DNA from: Acidobacteriota bacterium
GTDB lineage: Bacteria; Acidobacteriota; Vicinamibacteria; Vicinamibacterales; 2-12-FULL-66-21
DNA length: 11,052 nt
Reading direction: 5' to 3'
Assembly: GCA_020200195.1 (NCBI GenBank)
Contig: JAIVJE010000406.1
Span: 1 to 11,052 of the forward strand
The notes beneath the pieces are model-generated. The model saw only the letters and a program-made list of their open reading frames with translations, did no database searches and was not told where the DNA came from. The first letter of the stretch is position 1. Every line of letters begins with the position of its first letter. Both the position numbers and the translations under genes were made by a program. Shown here piece by piece: positions 1 to 5,985 of the stretch.

Positions 1-539
1 ATCTCAAGGTCCTGCGTCCGATGGCTATGACGCATGGCGACAAGCGGATCGCGCTGTATCCCTCGGATCACTTCAAGGTGACCTACAGCATCAGCTTCGA
101 TCATCCGCTGCTCCGTCATCAGTCGCGGACCATGCGGATCACTGAAGAAACGTTCGTGGAAGAGATCGCCCCGGCGCGTACGTTCGGCTTTCTCAAGGAA
201 GTCGAGATGCTGCGGCAGCGTGGCCTTGCGCTCGGCGGATCGCTCGACAACGCGATTGTGCTGGGCGAGACGGGCGTCCTCAACAACGCGCTGCGGTTCG
301 ACGACGAGTTCGTCCGCCACAAGATTCTCGACGTCATCGGCGATCTGTCGCTCGTCGGCCATCCGGTGATCGGCCACCTCGTGGCGCACCGCGGCGGACA
401 CGCGCTGCACACGGCGTTCGCCGCAAAGATCCTGGAAGAAACGGACGCCTGGCGGATAGTCGAAGCGCCGGCTGAAGGGGCCGCGATCGGCGTCCCTGTT
501 CCGACCACCGTCAAGACCGCGGCGCGCCTGGCGAACTGA
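1..539 (+). CDS. lpxC: UDP-3-O-acyl-N-acetylglucosamine deacetylase LpxC, 3' part (5' end outside window)
   Basis: LpxC removes the acetyl group from UDP-3-O-acyl-GlcNAc, the committed step of lipid A synthesis in the cytoplasm. The frame is open from base 3 (LKVLRPM...) to the TGA at 537-539, so the true start lies upstream; the ATG at 21 is internal. Visible family signatures are GDKRIALYPSDHFKVTYSI near the cut end and the block RHKILDVIGDLSLVG. In that block the His and Asp (H100 and D104, counted from the ATG at 21) match zinc ligands. GGHALH follows, and its His (H127) matches the catalytic His of the family. The C-terminal domain looks complete. The gene converges on the radical SAM gene with a 15-base gap. 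The call is firm from these motifs. Confidence 0.95.
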   Translation, partial: LKVLRPMAMTHGDKRIALYPSDHFKVTYSISFDHPLLRHQSRTMRITEETFVEEIAPARTFGFLKEVEMLRQRGLALGGSLDNAIVLGETGVLNNALRFDDEFVRHKILDVIGDLSLVGHPVIGHLVAHRGGHALHTAFAAKILEETDAWRIVEAPAEGAAIGVPVPTTVKTAARLAN

Positions 540-554
540 GCGCCGGCGCTGCGG

Positions 555-1916
555 TCAGACCACGAGTAGCGTCTTCGTCGTCGTTGGCGACCCGCACGCT
601 TCGAACCAGTCAATCCCCTCGCTGACCAGATCGAATTTCAACCCGTAGCGTCCCGGTTCGGCCGGAGCGGTAATCGTCATCGGCACCTGCGCGGCGGCAC
701 CGGGCTGCAGTGCCTCCGGAAGCCACGCTCGCTCAAAATCCCTGTTCAATATGGAGCCGTCGGCGGAGCACAGCTGGGCACCCAGTCTCACCAGCCGCCG
801 TCCGTAGCTCGCCTGCGCAGGAAAGGCACGGGTCGACGCGTTGCGGACCGTGGTTTTGACGGTGAGTTGCCGCCCGCGGCGGGCCACGAGCGGCAGCGGC
901 CCGGCGGCGCCGCGCACGGCGATTTCCGCCCGCGGTGTTGCGCCGGGAATGGCGTTGCCGAGATTGTTGTCGTCCCAGACTTCGTGCTTGATGGCCAGAA
1001 GTGCGTCGCTGCCCGGCACGAAGCGCCGGGAAAACATGTTCTCCGGGTGGTCGGTCAACTCCCAACAGAGCCGGTCCACGCCGATCTCCTGCGCGGTCGC
1101 TCGTGCCAGCGCCATCTCCTGGTCGCTGTCGTTGTGCGTGAACAGAATGTAGCGCCAGTTGATGAACGGCACATCGCGTCCCGTTCGCGCCTTCTCGTCC
1201 GCGGCCGCTCGTAGATTCCGGATCGCCTTGTCGAAATCACCGCGCCTGCGGTACTGCGCGTACGTTTCGGGAGTCGCGCCGTCGATGGAGAAGGTGACCT
1301 CGTCGATCCCGGACCGGATCAGCCGTCGCGCCTGATCCTCGGAAAATGCGAGTCCGTTCGTGCTGGTGTAGAGGTAGACCGCGGGGAAGCGCGACTTGAT
1401 GTATTCACACATCTCGATCGCGCGCTTGTGGAGAAATGCTTCGCCGTAATTGAAAAAATCAATGCGGCCGAGTGATGGACCTGCCTCGTCCACGACCCGC
1501 TGGAACAGGTCGAAATCGAGCATCCCCGCAGTGCGGGTCCGCGTGATCCCCGTTTCGGGCGCACAGCACGCCTGCGCGCACGAGATGTTGCAGGCCGCCG
1601 TGCACTCGATGTACAGCCGCGTCGGAAGCGTGCCGACATCGGTCCCGCGCTGGGGTGGGGCATCGGATTTCGCCAACGGAAGCTTCAACGGACAATCGCC
1701 GCAGAACTTCGATCCGCCTGCGTTGATGTCCTGCCGCAACGTCGAGGCGCGCGGGCCGGTCCAGATCGCCGACACCGTCTCCGCCCTGGCGTCGCCGAGA
1801 ACCCGCTTGCCGTACGGATCCGCGCAGCCGCACACCATGCGTCCGTCGCAGAGCATGATCATCGTGCTCCACGGCCAGGAGCACGTAAACCGGGTGGCCA
1901 GATAGTTCAGGGACAC
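555..1916 (-). CDS. Radical SAM protein with N-terminal SPASM-like cluster domain and C-terminal beta-sandwich-like domain
   Basis: The protein has 453 residues from a GTG start; no strong Shine-Dalgarno is visible. Three parts can be read. (1) Residues ~8-80 resemble a SPASM auxiliary Fe-S domain: CSWPW at 12, LCDGRMVCGC (C23, C29, C31), IW at 51-52 and FCGDCP (C72, C75). (2) Residues ~100-320 are a radical SAM core, with FFNYGEAF at 154-161, TSTNG at 184-188 and EVTFSIDGATPETYAQYR at 206-223. Its cysteine loop is ECTAACNISCAQACC (C105, C109, C113, C117, C118), which does not contain CX3CX2C. (3) Residues ~328-453 look like a beta-sandwich, with PGRYGLKFDLVSEGIDWF, a pattern I know from glycan-related enzymes. 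The substrate is unknown; a cell-surface glycan role is inferred from part 3 only. It is the last gene of the sigma/STAS cluster. Confidence 0.85.
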   Translation of the reverse strand: MSLNYLATRFTCSWPWSTMIMLCDGRMVCGCADPYGKRVLGDARAETVSAIWTGPRASTLRQDINAGGSKFCGDCPLKLPLAKSDAPPQRGTDVGTLPTRLYIECTAACNISCAQACCAPETGITRTRTAGMLDFDLFQRVVDEAGPSLGRIDFFNYGEAFLHKRAIEMCEYIKSRFPAVYLYTSTNGLAFSEDQARRLIRSGIDEVTFSIDGATPETYAQYRRRGDFDKAIRNLRAAADEKARTGRDVPFINWRYILFTHNDSDQEMALARATAQEIGVDRLCWELTDHPENMFSRRFVPGSDALLAIKHEVWDDNNLGNAIPGATPRAEIAVRGAAGPLPLVARRGRQLTVKTTVRNASTRAFPAQASYGRRLVRLGAQLCSADGSILNRDFERAWLPEALQPGAAAQVPMTITAPAEPGRYGLKFDLVSEGIDWFEACGSPTTTKTLLVV

Positions 1917-1925
1917 ACAGAAAGA

Positions 1926-1950
1926 ATCGGGTGATCGGCGATCGGGCGAT
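1926..1950. repeat. Short tandem repeat ATCGG(G)(T/C)G between radical SAM gene and upstream gene
   Basis: About three and a third copies of a 7-8 base unit lie in the 34-base gap: atcgggtg, atcggcg, atcgggcg, atc. The array occupies the site where the ribosome-binding region of the radical SAM gene should be, and no Shine-Dalgarno is visible there. It may be a member of a dispersed intergenic repeat family; this is inference. Confidence 0.6.
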
Positions 1951-2220
1951 CTAGGCTTTCTTCGTCAGTTTCTTCATGTAGGCCCCCAGCCGTTCGTTCT
2001 CGTACGAGACGAAGTTCAGGAAGAGGCTTTCCGAGAGGTACTGGCGCCGTTCGTCGTCGCTCATCTGATCGATGACGGACTGAATCTCGCGCACGGTGTC
2101 CTCGAATGAGTGCTCGAGCTCCCGCTTGACGGTCATCTCCCGGTACAGCGATTCCAGCACCGTCAACAGATCGCCGTCCAGGGGCACTTCGGCGCCGGTG
2201 GTCGTTTTGATCGTGCGCAT
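1951..2220 (-). CDS. Hypothetical 89-residue acidic/charged helical protein downstream of STAS gene
   Basis: I do not recognise a family. The ATG at 2220 is preferred over one 13 codons upstream because it lies 4 bases after the STAS stop and has GGAG about 9-10 bases before it. The product begins MRTIKTTTGAEVPLDGDLL. It continues as charged, heptad-like helix (residues ~15-60, LLTVLESLYREMTVKRELEHSF onward in pieces), then a DDERR segment and a lysine-rich end (KKLTKKA). No membrane segment, signal peptide or cysteine is seen. Its place directly behind a sigma factor and an anti-anti-sigma-like protein suggests a partner or regulator in the same pathway; that is inference from position only. 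Confidence 0.75.
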   Translation of the reverse strand: MRTIKTTTGAEVPLDGDLLTVLESLYREMTVKRELEHSFEDTVREIQSVIDQMSDDERRQYLSESLFLNFVSYENERLGAYMKKLTKKA

Positions 2221-2224
2221 GCGG

Positions 2225-2566
2225 CTACGCTCCGAAGCTTTTGACGGCGCTCGGCTCATCCGGGTGTACCTCGATGAAGTTCTGGGCCCCGGTCATCGTC
2301 AGCATCGTCTCGACGCGCTTCTGCACGCCGGCGAGCTTCAGCGATCCCCCCGCCGCCGTGGCCTGACGATACAGGTCCATCAGGCAGCCGATGGTGGCGC
2401 TGTCGACGTAGCCGACTGACGAGAGATCCACGAGCACTTTGCGCTCCCCTGCGGCAATGAGCTGCGTGACCGCCGAGGAGAACTCGGAGAGCAGGGGGTA
2501 CATCAGCCTGGACTCGCGGACGCGGACGACGGCGATGCCGTTGGCGTGCTCGGTAGTGAGATTCAT
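2225..2566 (-). CDS. STAS-domain protein, anti-anti-sigma factor-like
   Basis: This is a 113-residue single STAS domain. In partner-switching systems such proteins bind an anti-sigma kinase and are switched by serine phosphorylation. The family signature LVDLSSVGYVDSATIGCL is at 45-62. S56 directly after D55 matches the phosphorylated serine of SpoIIAA/RsbV, so the switch residue is present, although the usual S/T-G-L-G after it reads A-T-I-G. The second half, GGSLKLAGVQKRVETMLTMTG, also fits. The start is an ATG with GGAG 7 bases upstream, and it overlaps the sigma factor stop as ATGA, so translation is probably coupled. No anti-sigma kinase gene is in the window. The domain call is firm; the exact partner is unknown. 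Confidence 0.92.
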   Translation of the reverse strand: MNLTTEHANGIAVVRVRESRLMYPLLSEFSSAVTQLIAAGERKVLVDLSSVGYVDSATIGCLMDLYRQATAAGGSLKLAGVQKRVETMLTMTGAQNFIEVHPDEPSAVKSFGA

Positions 2567-3216
2567 TCAGACACTCCGGATCGCCGGCTGCGCGCCCTCG
2601 CGGGTGCCCCCCGCTTGCGGCGCTGCGCCGGCTGTTTGTCCTGGAGCCGCCTGAGCTGTCGCGCCAGCTCGATGCGGCCTCGGTTGATGCGCGATTTCAC
2701 GGTTCCTTCCGGCAGGCCGAGCCGGTCTGCGATCTCCTGATACGACAGCTCCTGCAGATCCCGCAGGATGACCGCGGTCCTGAGCGTCAGCGGCAGCGTC
2801 TGGAGCGCCTGCCTCAGCAGCGCCCGCAGGTCCTGATGCTCGGCTGCTGCATACGGCCCGCGATCGGTCGACGCCGGCTGCAGATCCCCCGCATCGATGT
2901 CGCGCGCGATCGTCTGTCGCTCCTTGCGCACGCTGCGGTAATGATCGATGCACAGGTTGCGGCTGATGCTGATGATCCATGTCTGGAAGTTCGCACGGCG
3001 GTCGAACGTCCCGAGCGCCTTGAAGATCTTCAGGAAGATATCCTGCGTCAGATCCTCGGCTTCATCGTGGCGCCCGACGAACTTGTACGCGACGTTGAAA
3101 ACCTTGCGCCAGTTCTGACGGACGATCAACTCCCACGCCGCCTGATCGCCAGTCAGGCACTGCTCGATCAGGCTGTCGGGCGTGAGCGGTTGTGGCGCCG
3201 CAGAATCAACAGACAT
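2563..3216 (-). CDS. RNA polymerase ECF-family sigma factor (RpoE-like)
   Basis: 217 residues, within the usual ECF range but with a basic tail after ~190 (KRGAPARARSRRSG). Region 2 is at about 27-98: DEAEDLTQDIFLKIFKAL at 51-68, then FDRRANFQTWIISISRN and IDHYR, typical of sigma2 helices that contact core RNAP and the -10 element. Region 4 is at about 134-190: LPLTLRTAVILRDLQELSYQ followed by EIADRLGLPEGTVKSRINRGR, the helix-turn-helix for the -35 element. No anti-sigma (zinc-binding ASD or membrane) gene follows; a STAS gene overlaps its stop by ATGA instead, pointing to a partner-switch-like control. The ATG at 3216 has no clear Shine-Dalgarno. Target genes cannot be told from the window. 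Confidence 0.93.
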   Translation of the reverse strand: MSVDSAAPQPLTPDSLIEQCLTGDQAAWELIVRQNWRKVFNVAYKFVGRHDEAEDLTQDIFLKIFKALGTFDRRANFQTWIISISRNLCIDHYRSVRKERQTIARDIDAGDLQPASTDRGPYAAAEHQDLRALLRQALQTLPLTLRTAVILRDLQELSYQEIADRLGLPEGTVKSRINRGRIELARQLRRLQDKQPAQRRKRGAPARARSRRSGVSE

Positions 3217-3249
3217 GCGTCATCAGGTTACGTCTGGAAAGACACGCAC

Positions 3250-3255
3250 ATCATA
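3250..3255 (-). promoter_or_regulatory. Possible -10 element upstream of the sigma factor gene
   Basis: On the minus strand the hexamer TATGAT (one mismatch to TATAAT) lies about 33 bases before the sigma factor ATG, which would give a leader of roughly 26 bases. The expected -35 position, in the edge of the TCCTTGG repeat array, does not resemble TTGACA, so support is weak. Confidence 0.25.
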
Positions 3256-3271
3256 ACTTTATCACGTACGT

Positions 3272-3347
3272 AGTCCTTGGTCCTTGCTGTTAGCAGCGGT
3301 CCTTGGTCCTTCAGTCCTTGATGCAAAGCACCAAGGACCCAAGGACT
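3272..3347. repeat. TCCTTGG heptamer array in direct and inverted orientation
   Basis: The divergent gap between the sigma factor and lysA carries TCCTTGG-type units. They are adjacent pairs at 3274-3287 and 3300-3313, a single one at 3315-3321, then two inverted copies (CCAAGGA) at 3331-3337 and 3339-3345. The unit at 3314-3320 can pair with 3332-3338 over 7 bp. Inside that stem, TGC/GCA (3322-3324 with 3328-3330) pairs around an AAA loop after one A-C mismatch. The outer copy at 3272-3286 can also pair with 3331-3347 with one bulged base. No U-run follows on either strand, so a simple terminator is unlikely. Confidence 0.75.
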
Positions 3348-3373
3348 CAGAACTGCGTACGATAGTATTCTGA

Positions 3374-4477
3374 GTGCCCGGATTTTACCGCGCTGCAGGG
3401 ATCCTCGTGTGCGACGACGTGCCGCTCGACCGCATCGCCGCCACCGAAGGCACACCGCTCTACGTCTACAGCGCTGCAACCATCGAGGCGCGATACCGCG
3501 CCGTCGACGAAGCGTTCGCCGCTCATCCTCACGCGATGCACTACGCGTTGAAGGCCAACTCCACGCTCGCGGTCGCGCGGTTGCTGCGCGGGCTCGGCAG
3601 CAACGTCGACGCCAACTCCGGCGGGGAGATCGACGTGGCGCTGCGCGCGGGGTACATTCCGCCTCAAATCGTGTTTACCGGTGTAGGCAAGACACAGAGC
3701 GAGCTTGCGCAGGCGGTCGATCTGGGTGTGAAGACGATCAACGCCGAGTCCGAAGGGGAGCTCGAACGCATCGATGCGCTAGCCCGAAACCGCCAGACGC
3801 GCGCGCGCGTTGCGCTACGGGTCAACCCCGACATCGATGCACGCAGCCATCCGCACATCTCGACCGGGCTGAAAACGAATAAATTCGGTATCGCGATCAC
3901 CGATGTCCGCCAGATCGCGCGCCGCGCGGCGCTGCGCGGTGGCTTGGAGATAGTTGGACTCCACAGTCACGTCGGATCGCAGATCACCGATCTCGAGCCG
4001 CTCCGCCGCGCCGCGGAATCCCTCGTCGGGCTCGCCCGCGAGTTACGCGACGATGGGATCGTCATCGATCATCTGGATCTGGGTGGCGGGCTCGGAATCT
4101 CGTAAGACGGGGCGCCCGTCCCTGACGCACGCGCCTACGCCATCCTCGACGCCGGGATGACGGAGCTGATACGCCCCATGCTGTACGGGGCCTACCATCG
4201 GATCGAACCGGTGTTGCCATCCCGCGCCGACGAGGTCGAATGCGATCTCGTCGGGCCGCTCTGCGAGAGCAGTGACACCCTCGGGAAGGGACGGCGGCTC
4301 CCGCGACCGTCGGTCGGCGATCTCTTTGCCGTGCTCGACACGGGTGCCTACGGCGCCGTGATGGCGTCCAATTACAACCGCCGGACGATGCCGGCGGAGG
4401 TGATGGTGAGCGGCGGCCGGTGGACCGTCATTCGGCGGCGACAGACGATCGACGATCTGGTGGCGCTCGAGACGTGA
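3374..4477 (+). pseudogene. lysA: Diaminopimelate decarboxylase LysA, broken by a stop codon and an internal deletion
   Basis: LysA converts meso-diaminopimelate to lysine using PLP. The frame runs from a GTG at 3374, with the PLP lysine in YALKANST (K60), GLHSHVGSQI and the glycine loop DLGGGLGIS. A TAA at 4103-4105 stands where the family normally has Tyr of ISYDG; one base change from TAC or TAT would make it. The same frame continues after the stop as DGAPVPDARAYA and jumps directly to ILDAGMTELIRP. About 45-50 residues that normally lie between these, including the EPGR phosphate-binding motif, are absent. The rest is intact: YGAYHRIEPV, the catalytic Cys in CESSD, and GDLFAVLDTGAYG. Two independent lesions make a functional product very unlikely. 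The stop codon overlaps the tmk start. Confidence 0.88.
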
Positions 4478-5070
4478 TGCGGGGGGTGCTCATCGCGTTC
4501 GAAGGGCTCGACCAGAGTGGCAAGCAGACGCAGGCCGAGTTGCTGCGCGAGCACGTCCTGGCTCGGGGACGCCAGTGCCGCCTGCTGTCTTTTCCCGATT
4601 ACGCGACGCCGATCGGAGCGGAACTGGGGCGCGCGCTCCACGGCGAGCGCGAATACGCCACTGACGTCATGCAGCTCCTCTACGTCGCGAACCGCTACGA
4701 GGCGCGACCAGAGATTGAGGCGGGGCTCGCCGCCGGCATGGTCCTCCTCAGTGATCGGTATGCCGCATCGAGCATTGCGTACGGCGAGGCTCAGGGGTTG
4801 GACGCGGCCTGGCTCGCTGACATCCAGCGATTTCTGCCGCCGGCGGACTTGACCATTCTGCTCGACATCGCGCCCGAGACGGCGGTGCGCAGGAAGGCGG
4901 CCGGACGCGATCGGTATGAGCGGGACCTCGGACTGCTGTCACGCGTGGGCGCCAGCTACCGACGCCAGGCGCTGGCCCACGCGTGGCTGCGGATCGACGG
5001 CGAGCGCCCGAAAGCTGAGGTCTCGGCCGACGTCATCGCTGCAGTCGAGTCGCGACTCGTGCTGCGGTAA
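4477..5070 (+). CDS. tmk: Thymidylate kinase
   Basis: 197 residues. It phosphorylates dTMP to dTDP in the cytoplasm. The ATG at 4477 overlaps the lysA stop (TGATG) and places the P-loop at the usual distance from the N-terminus; a GTG one codon earlier is an alternative. The P-loop is FEGLDQSGKQTQ (8-19), with Gln at 17 where Ser/Thr is usual. FPDY (39-42), DRYAASSIAYGEAQGL (93-108) and the arginine-rich lid RKAAGRDRYERDL (139-151) follow, all typical of dTMP kinases. Length is close to the family norm of about 200-215. Its 3' end overlaps the convergent comF by 38 bases. Confidence 0.93.
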   Translation: MRGVLIAFEGLDQSGKQTQAELLREHVLARGRQCRLLSFPDYATPIGAELGRALHGEREYATDVMQLLYVANRYEARPEIEAGLAAGMVLLSDRYAASSIAYGEAQGLDAAWLADIQRFLPPADLTILLDIAPETAVRRKAAGRDRYERDLGLLSRVGASYRRQALAHAWLRIDGERPKAEVSADVIAAVESRLVLR

Positions 5071-5443
5071 GAGCCCGCACGTCGCGCGCACCCGCCTCGC
5101 GCAGGACCCTCGCGCACGCTTCCAACGTCGCACCTGTCGTGCTGACGTCATCCACGAGCACCACGCACTTCCCGCGTACGCTCGTACGGCGCGCGAGCGC
5201 GAAAGCGCCGCGCACGTTGGCGTGCCTGCGGCCGGCTGGCAGATCCGTCTGCGAGGGTGTCGCGCGCACGCGGCGCAGGGCGTGGTATACCGGGCAACCG
5301 AGATGCCGCGCCAGTTCTGCGGCTTGATTGAACCCGCGGGCGCGGCGGCGGCTTCGATGCAGCGGCACAGGCACGATGATCATCTCGCCTTGTAGCAAAT
5401 CGCTGCCATGGCGGCGCAGCATCGCCGAGAGCGGACGTGCCAC
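5033..5443 (-). CDS. comF: ComF-family phosphoribosyltransferase, N-terminally truncated
   Basis: ComF proteins are PRTase-fold proteins needed for DNA uptake in transformable bacteria. The 136 residues from the GTG at 5443 contain the PRTase core: MIIVPVPLHRSRRRARGFNQA (start of core, ~21-41), then TPSQTDL.AGRRHANVRGAF (63-81) and the PRPP loop CVVLVDDVSTTGAT (93-106). Usual ComF length is about 220-250 residues. Conserved ComF sequence continues in frame upstream of this GTG without any ATG, GTG or TTG, so the given start is only the first standard codon, not a convincing native one. The zinc-binding N-terminus is missing. It is last in the minus-strand block and overlaps tmk tail to tail. 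Function is doubtful. Confidence 0.82.
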   Translation of the reverse strand: MARPLSAMLRRHGSDLLQGEMIIVPVPLHRSRRRARGFNQAAELARHLGCPVYHALRRVRATPSQTDLPAGRRHANVRGAFALARRTSVRGKCVVLVDDVSTTGATLEACARVLREAGARDVRALTAARVATRLQR

Positions 5444-5578
5444 CGAACGGCGGCCGCCATACTTCAGCGCGTGCAGGATCCCTCGGAGCGAGCCGGCGTA
5501 TTCCCCGATCGCACGCCGCGACGAGAGTGCGCTGGGTGTGCGCCGGCAGGAACCCCGGCGCCGCGAGAGCGATTTCAG
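5444..5578 (-). other. In-frame upstream comF coding remnant, possible CTG start in a CTGA overlap
   Basis: Reading the comF frame upstream gives SCRRTPSALSSRRAIGEY, then AGSLRGILHALKYGGRRS, joining the annotated part. This is the segment that follows the last zinc cysteine in ComF proteins. Before it, a CTG at 5576-5578 overlaps the rsfS stop as CTGA, with GGAG about 10 bases upstream; this would give 181 residues. The frame closes at a TGA at 5657-5659. Whether CTG is used is unknown. Confidence 0.6.
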
Positions 5579-5985
5579 GCCGTAGCGGCTCCGGTCGGCT
5601 CGTCGCTGACCTCGATTCGCTCCGCCTCTCCCCAGAGGCGCTCGAGCGAGTAGAACTCACGCGTCTGCGGCGTGAACACATGGACAATGAACGTGAAGAA
5701 GTCCATCAGGACCCATTCGGCGCGGTCATACCCTTCGATGTGCGCCGGCCTGACTTTCGCCGCGCGCAACGCCTCTTCAACCGCATCCGCAATCGCCTTG
5801 ACCTGACGCTGATTCTGTCCGGAGCACAGCACGAAGAAATCGGTAAAGGCGGGGGTATTCCGCAAATCGAGCACGACGACCTTCGCGGCCTGCTTGCTGA
5901 GCGCCGCACGGACCGCCTTTGTGACGTCTCCAGACAGGCGCTTCTTCCCGGCCGCGCTGCGCCGTTTGAGTTCAGTTTTGGCCAT
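5575..5985 (-). CDS. rsfS: Ribosomal silencing factor RsfS
   Basis: 136 residues. RsfS (RsfA, DUF143/Iojap family) binds ribosomal protein L14 and blocks subunit joining when nutrients are short. Family signatures are present: KVVVLDLRNTPAFTDFFVLCSG (35-56, in pieces), GQNQRQVKAIADAVEEAL, EGYDRAEWVLMDF (84-96), and HVFTPQTREFYSLERLWGEA (102-121). The ATG at 5985 was chosen because homology begins just after it; it overlaps the nadD stop by 14 bases, and longer upstream reading is nadD sequence in another frame. No strong Shine-Dalgarno is seen, so coupling to upstream translation is likely. The nadD-rsfS neighbourhood is common in bacteria. Confidence 0.93.
   Translation of the reverse strand: MAKTELKRRSAAGKKRLSGDVTKAVRAALSKQAAKVVVLDLRNTPAFTDFFVLCSGQNQRQVKAIADAVEEALRAAKVRPAHIEGYDRAEWVLMDFFTFIVHVFTPQTREFYSLERLWGEAERIEVSDEPTGAATA

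Noticed and set aside
539..550. Palindrome AGCGCCGGCGCT between lpxC and the radical SAM gene as a terminator
   Set aside because: It has no proper loop and no U-run on either strand; the gap is only 15 bases and GC-rich palindromes are common here.
2395..2405. Possible loss of the phosphorylated serine in the STAS protein (DSATIG instead of DSSGLG)
   Set aside because: The switch serine of SpoIIAA/RsbV is the one directly after Asp, and that serine (S56) is kept; only the following residues differ.
3272..3347. CRISPR-like array
   Set aside because: Units are 7 bases, partly inverted, and have no spacers of regular length.
3358..3363. TACGAT as a -10 element for lysA
   Set aside because: No -35 at the proper distance and only 10 bases to the GTG; the gene is a pseudogene, so conservation cannot be argued.
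5148..5687. A 179-codon minus-strand reading across rsfS and comF
   Set aside because: It is out of frame with both, is Arg/Pro/Ser-rich as expected of GC-rich shadow frames, and shows no family motif.
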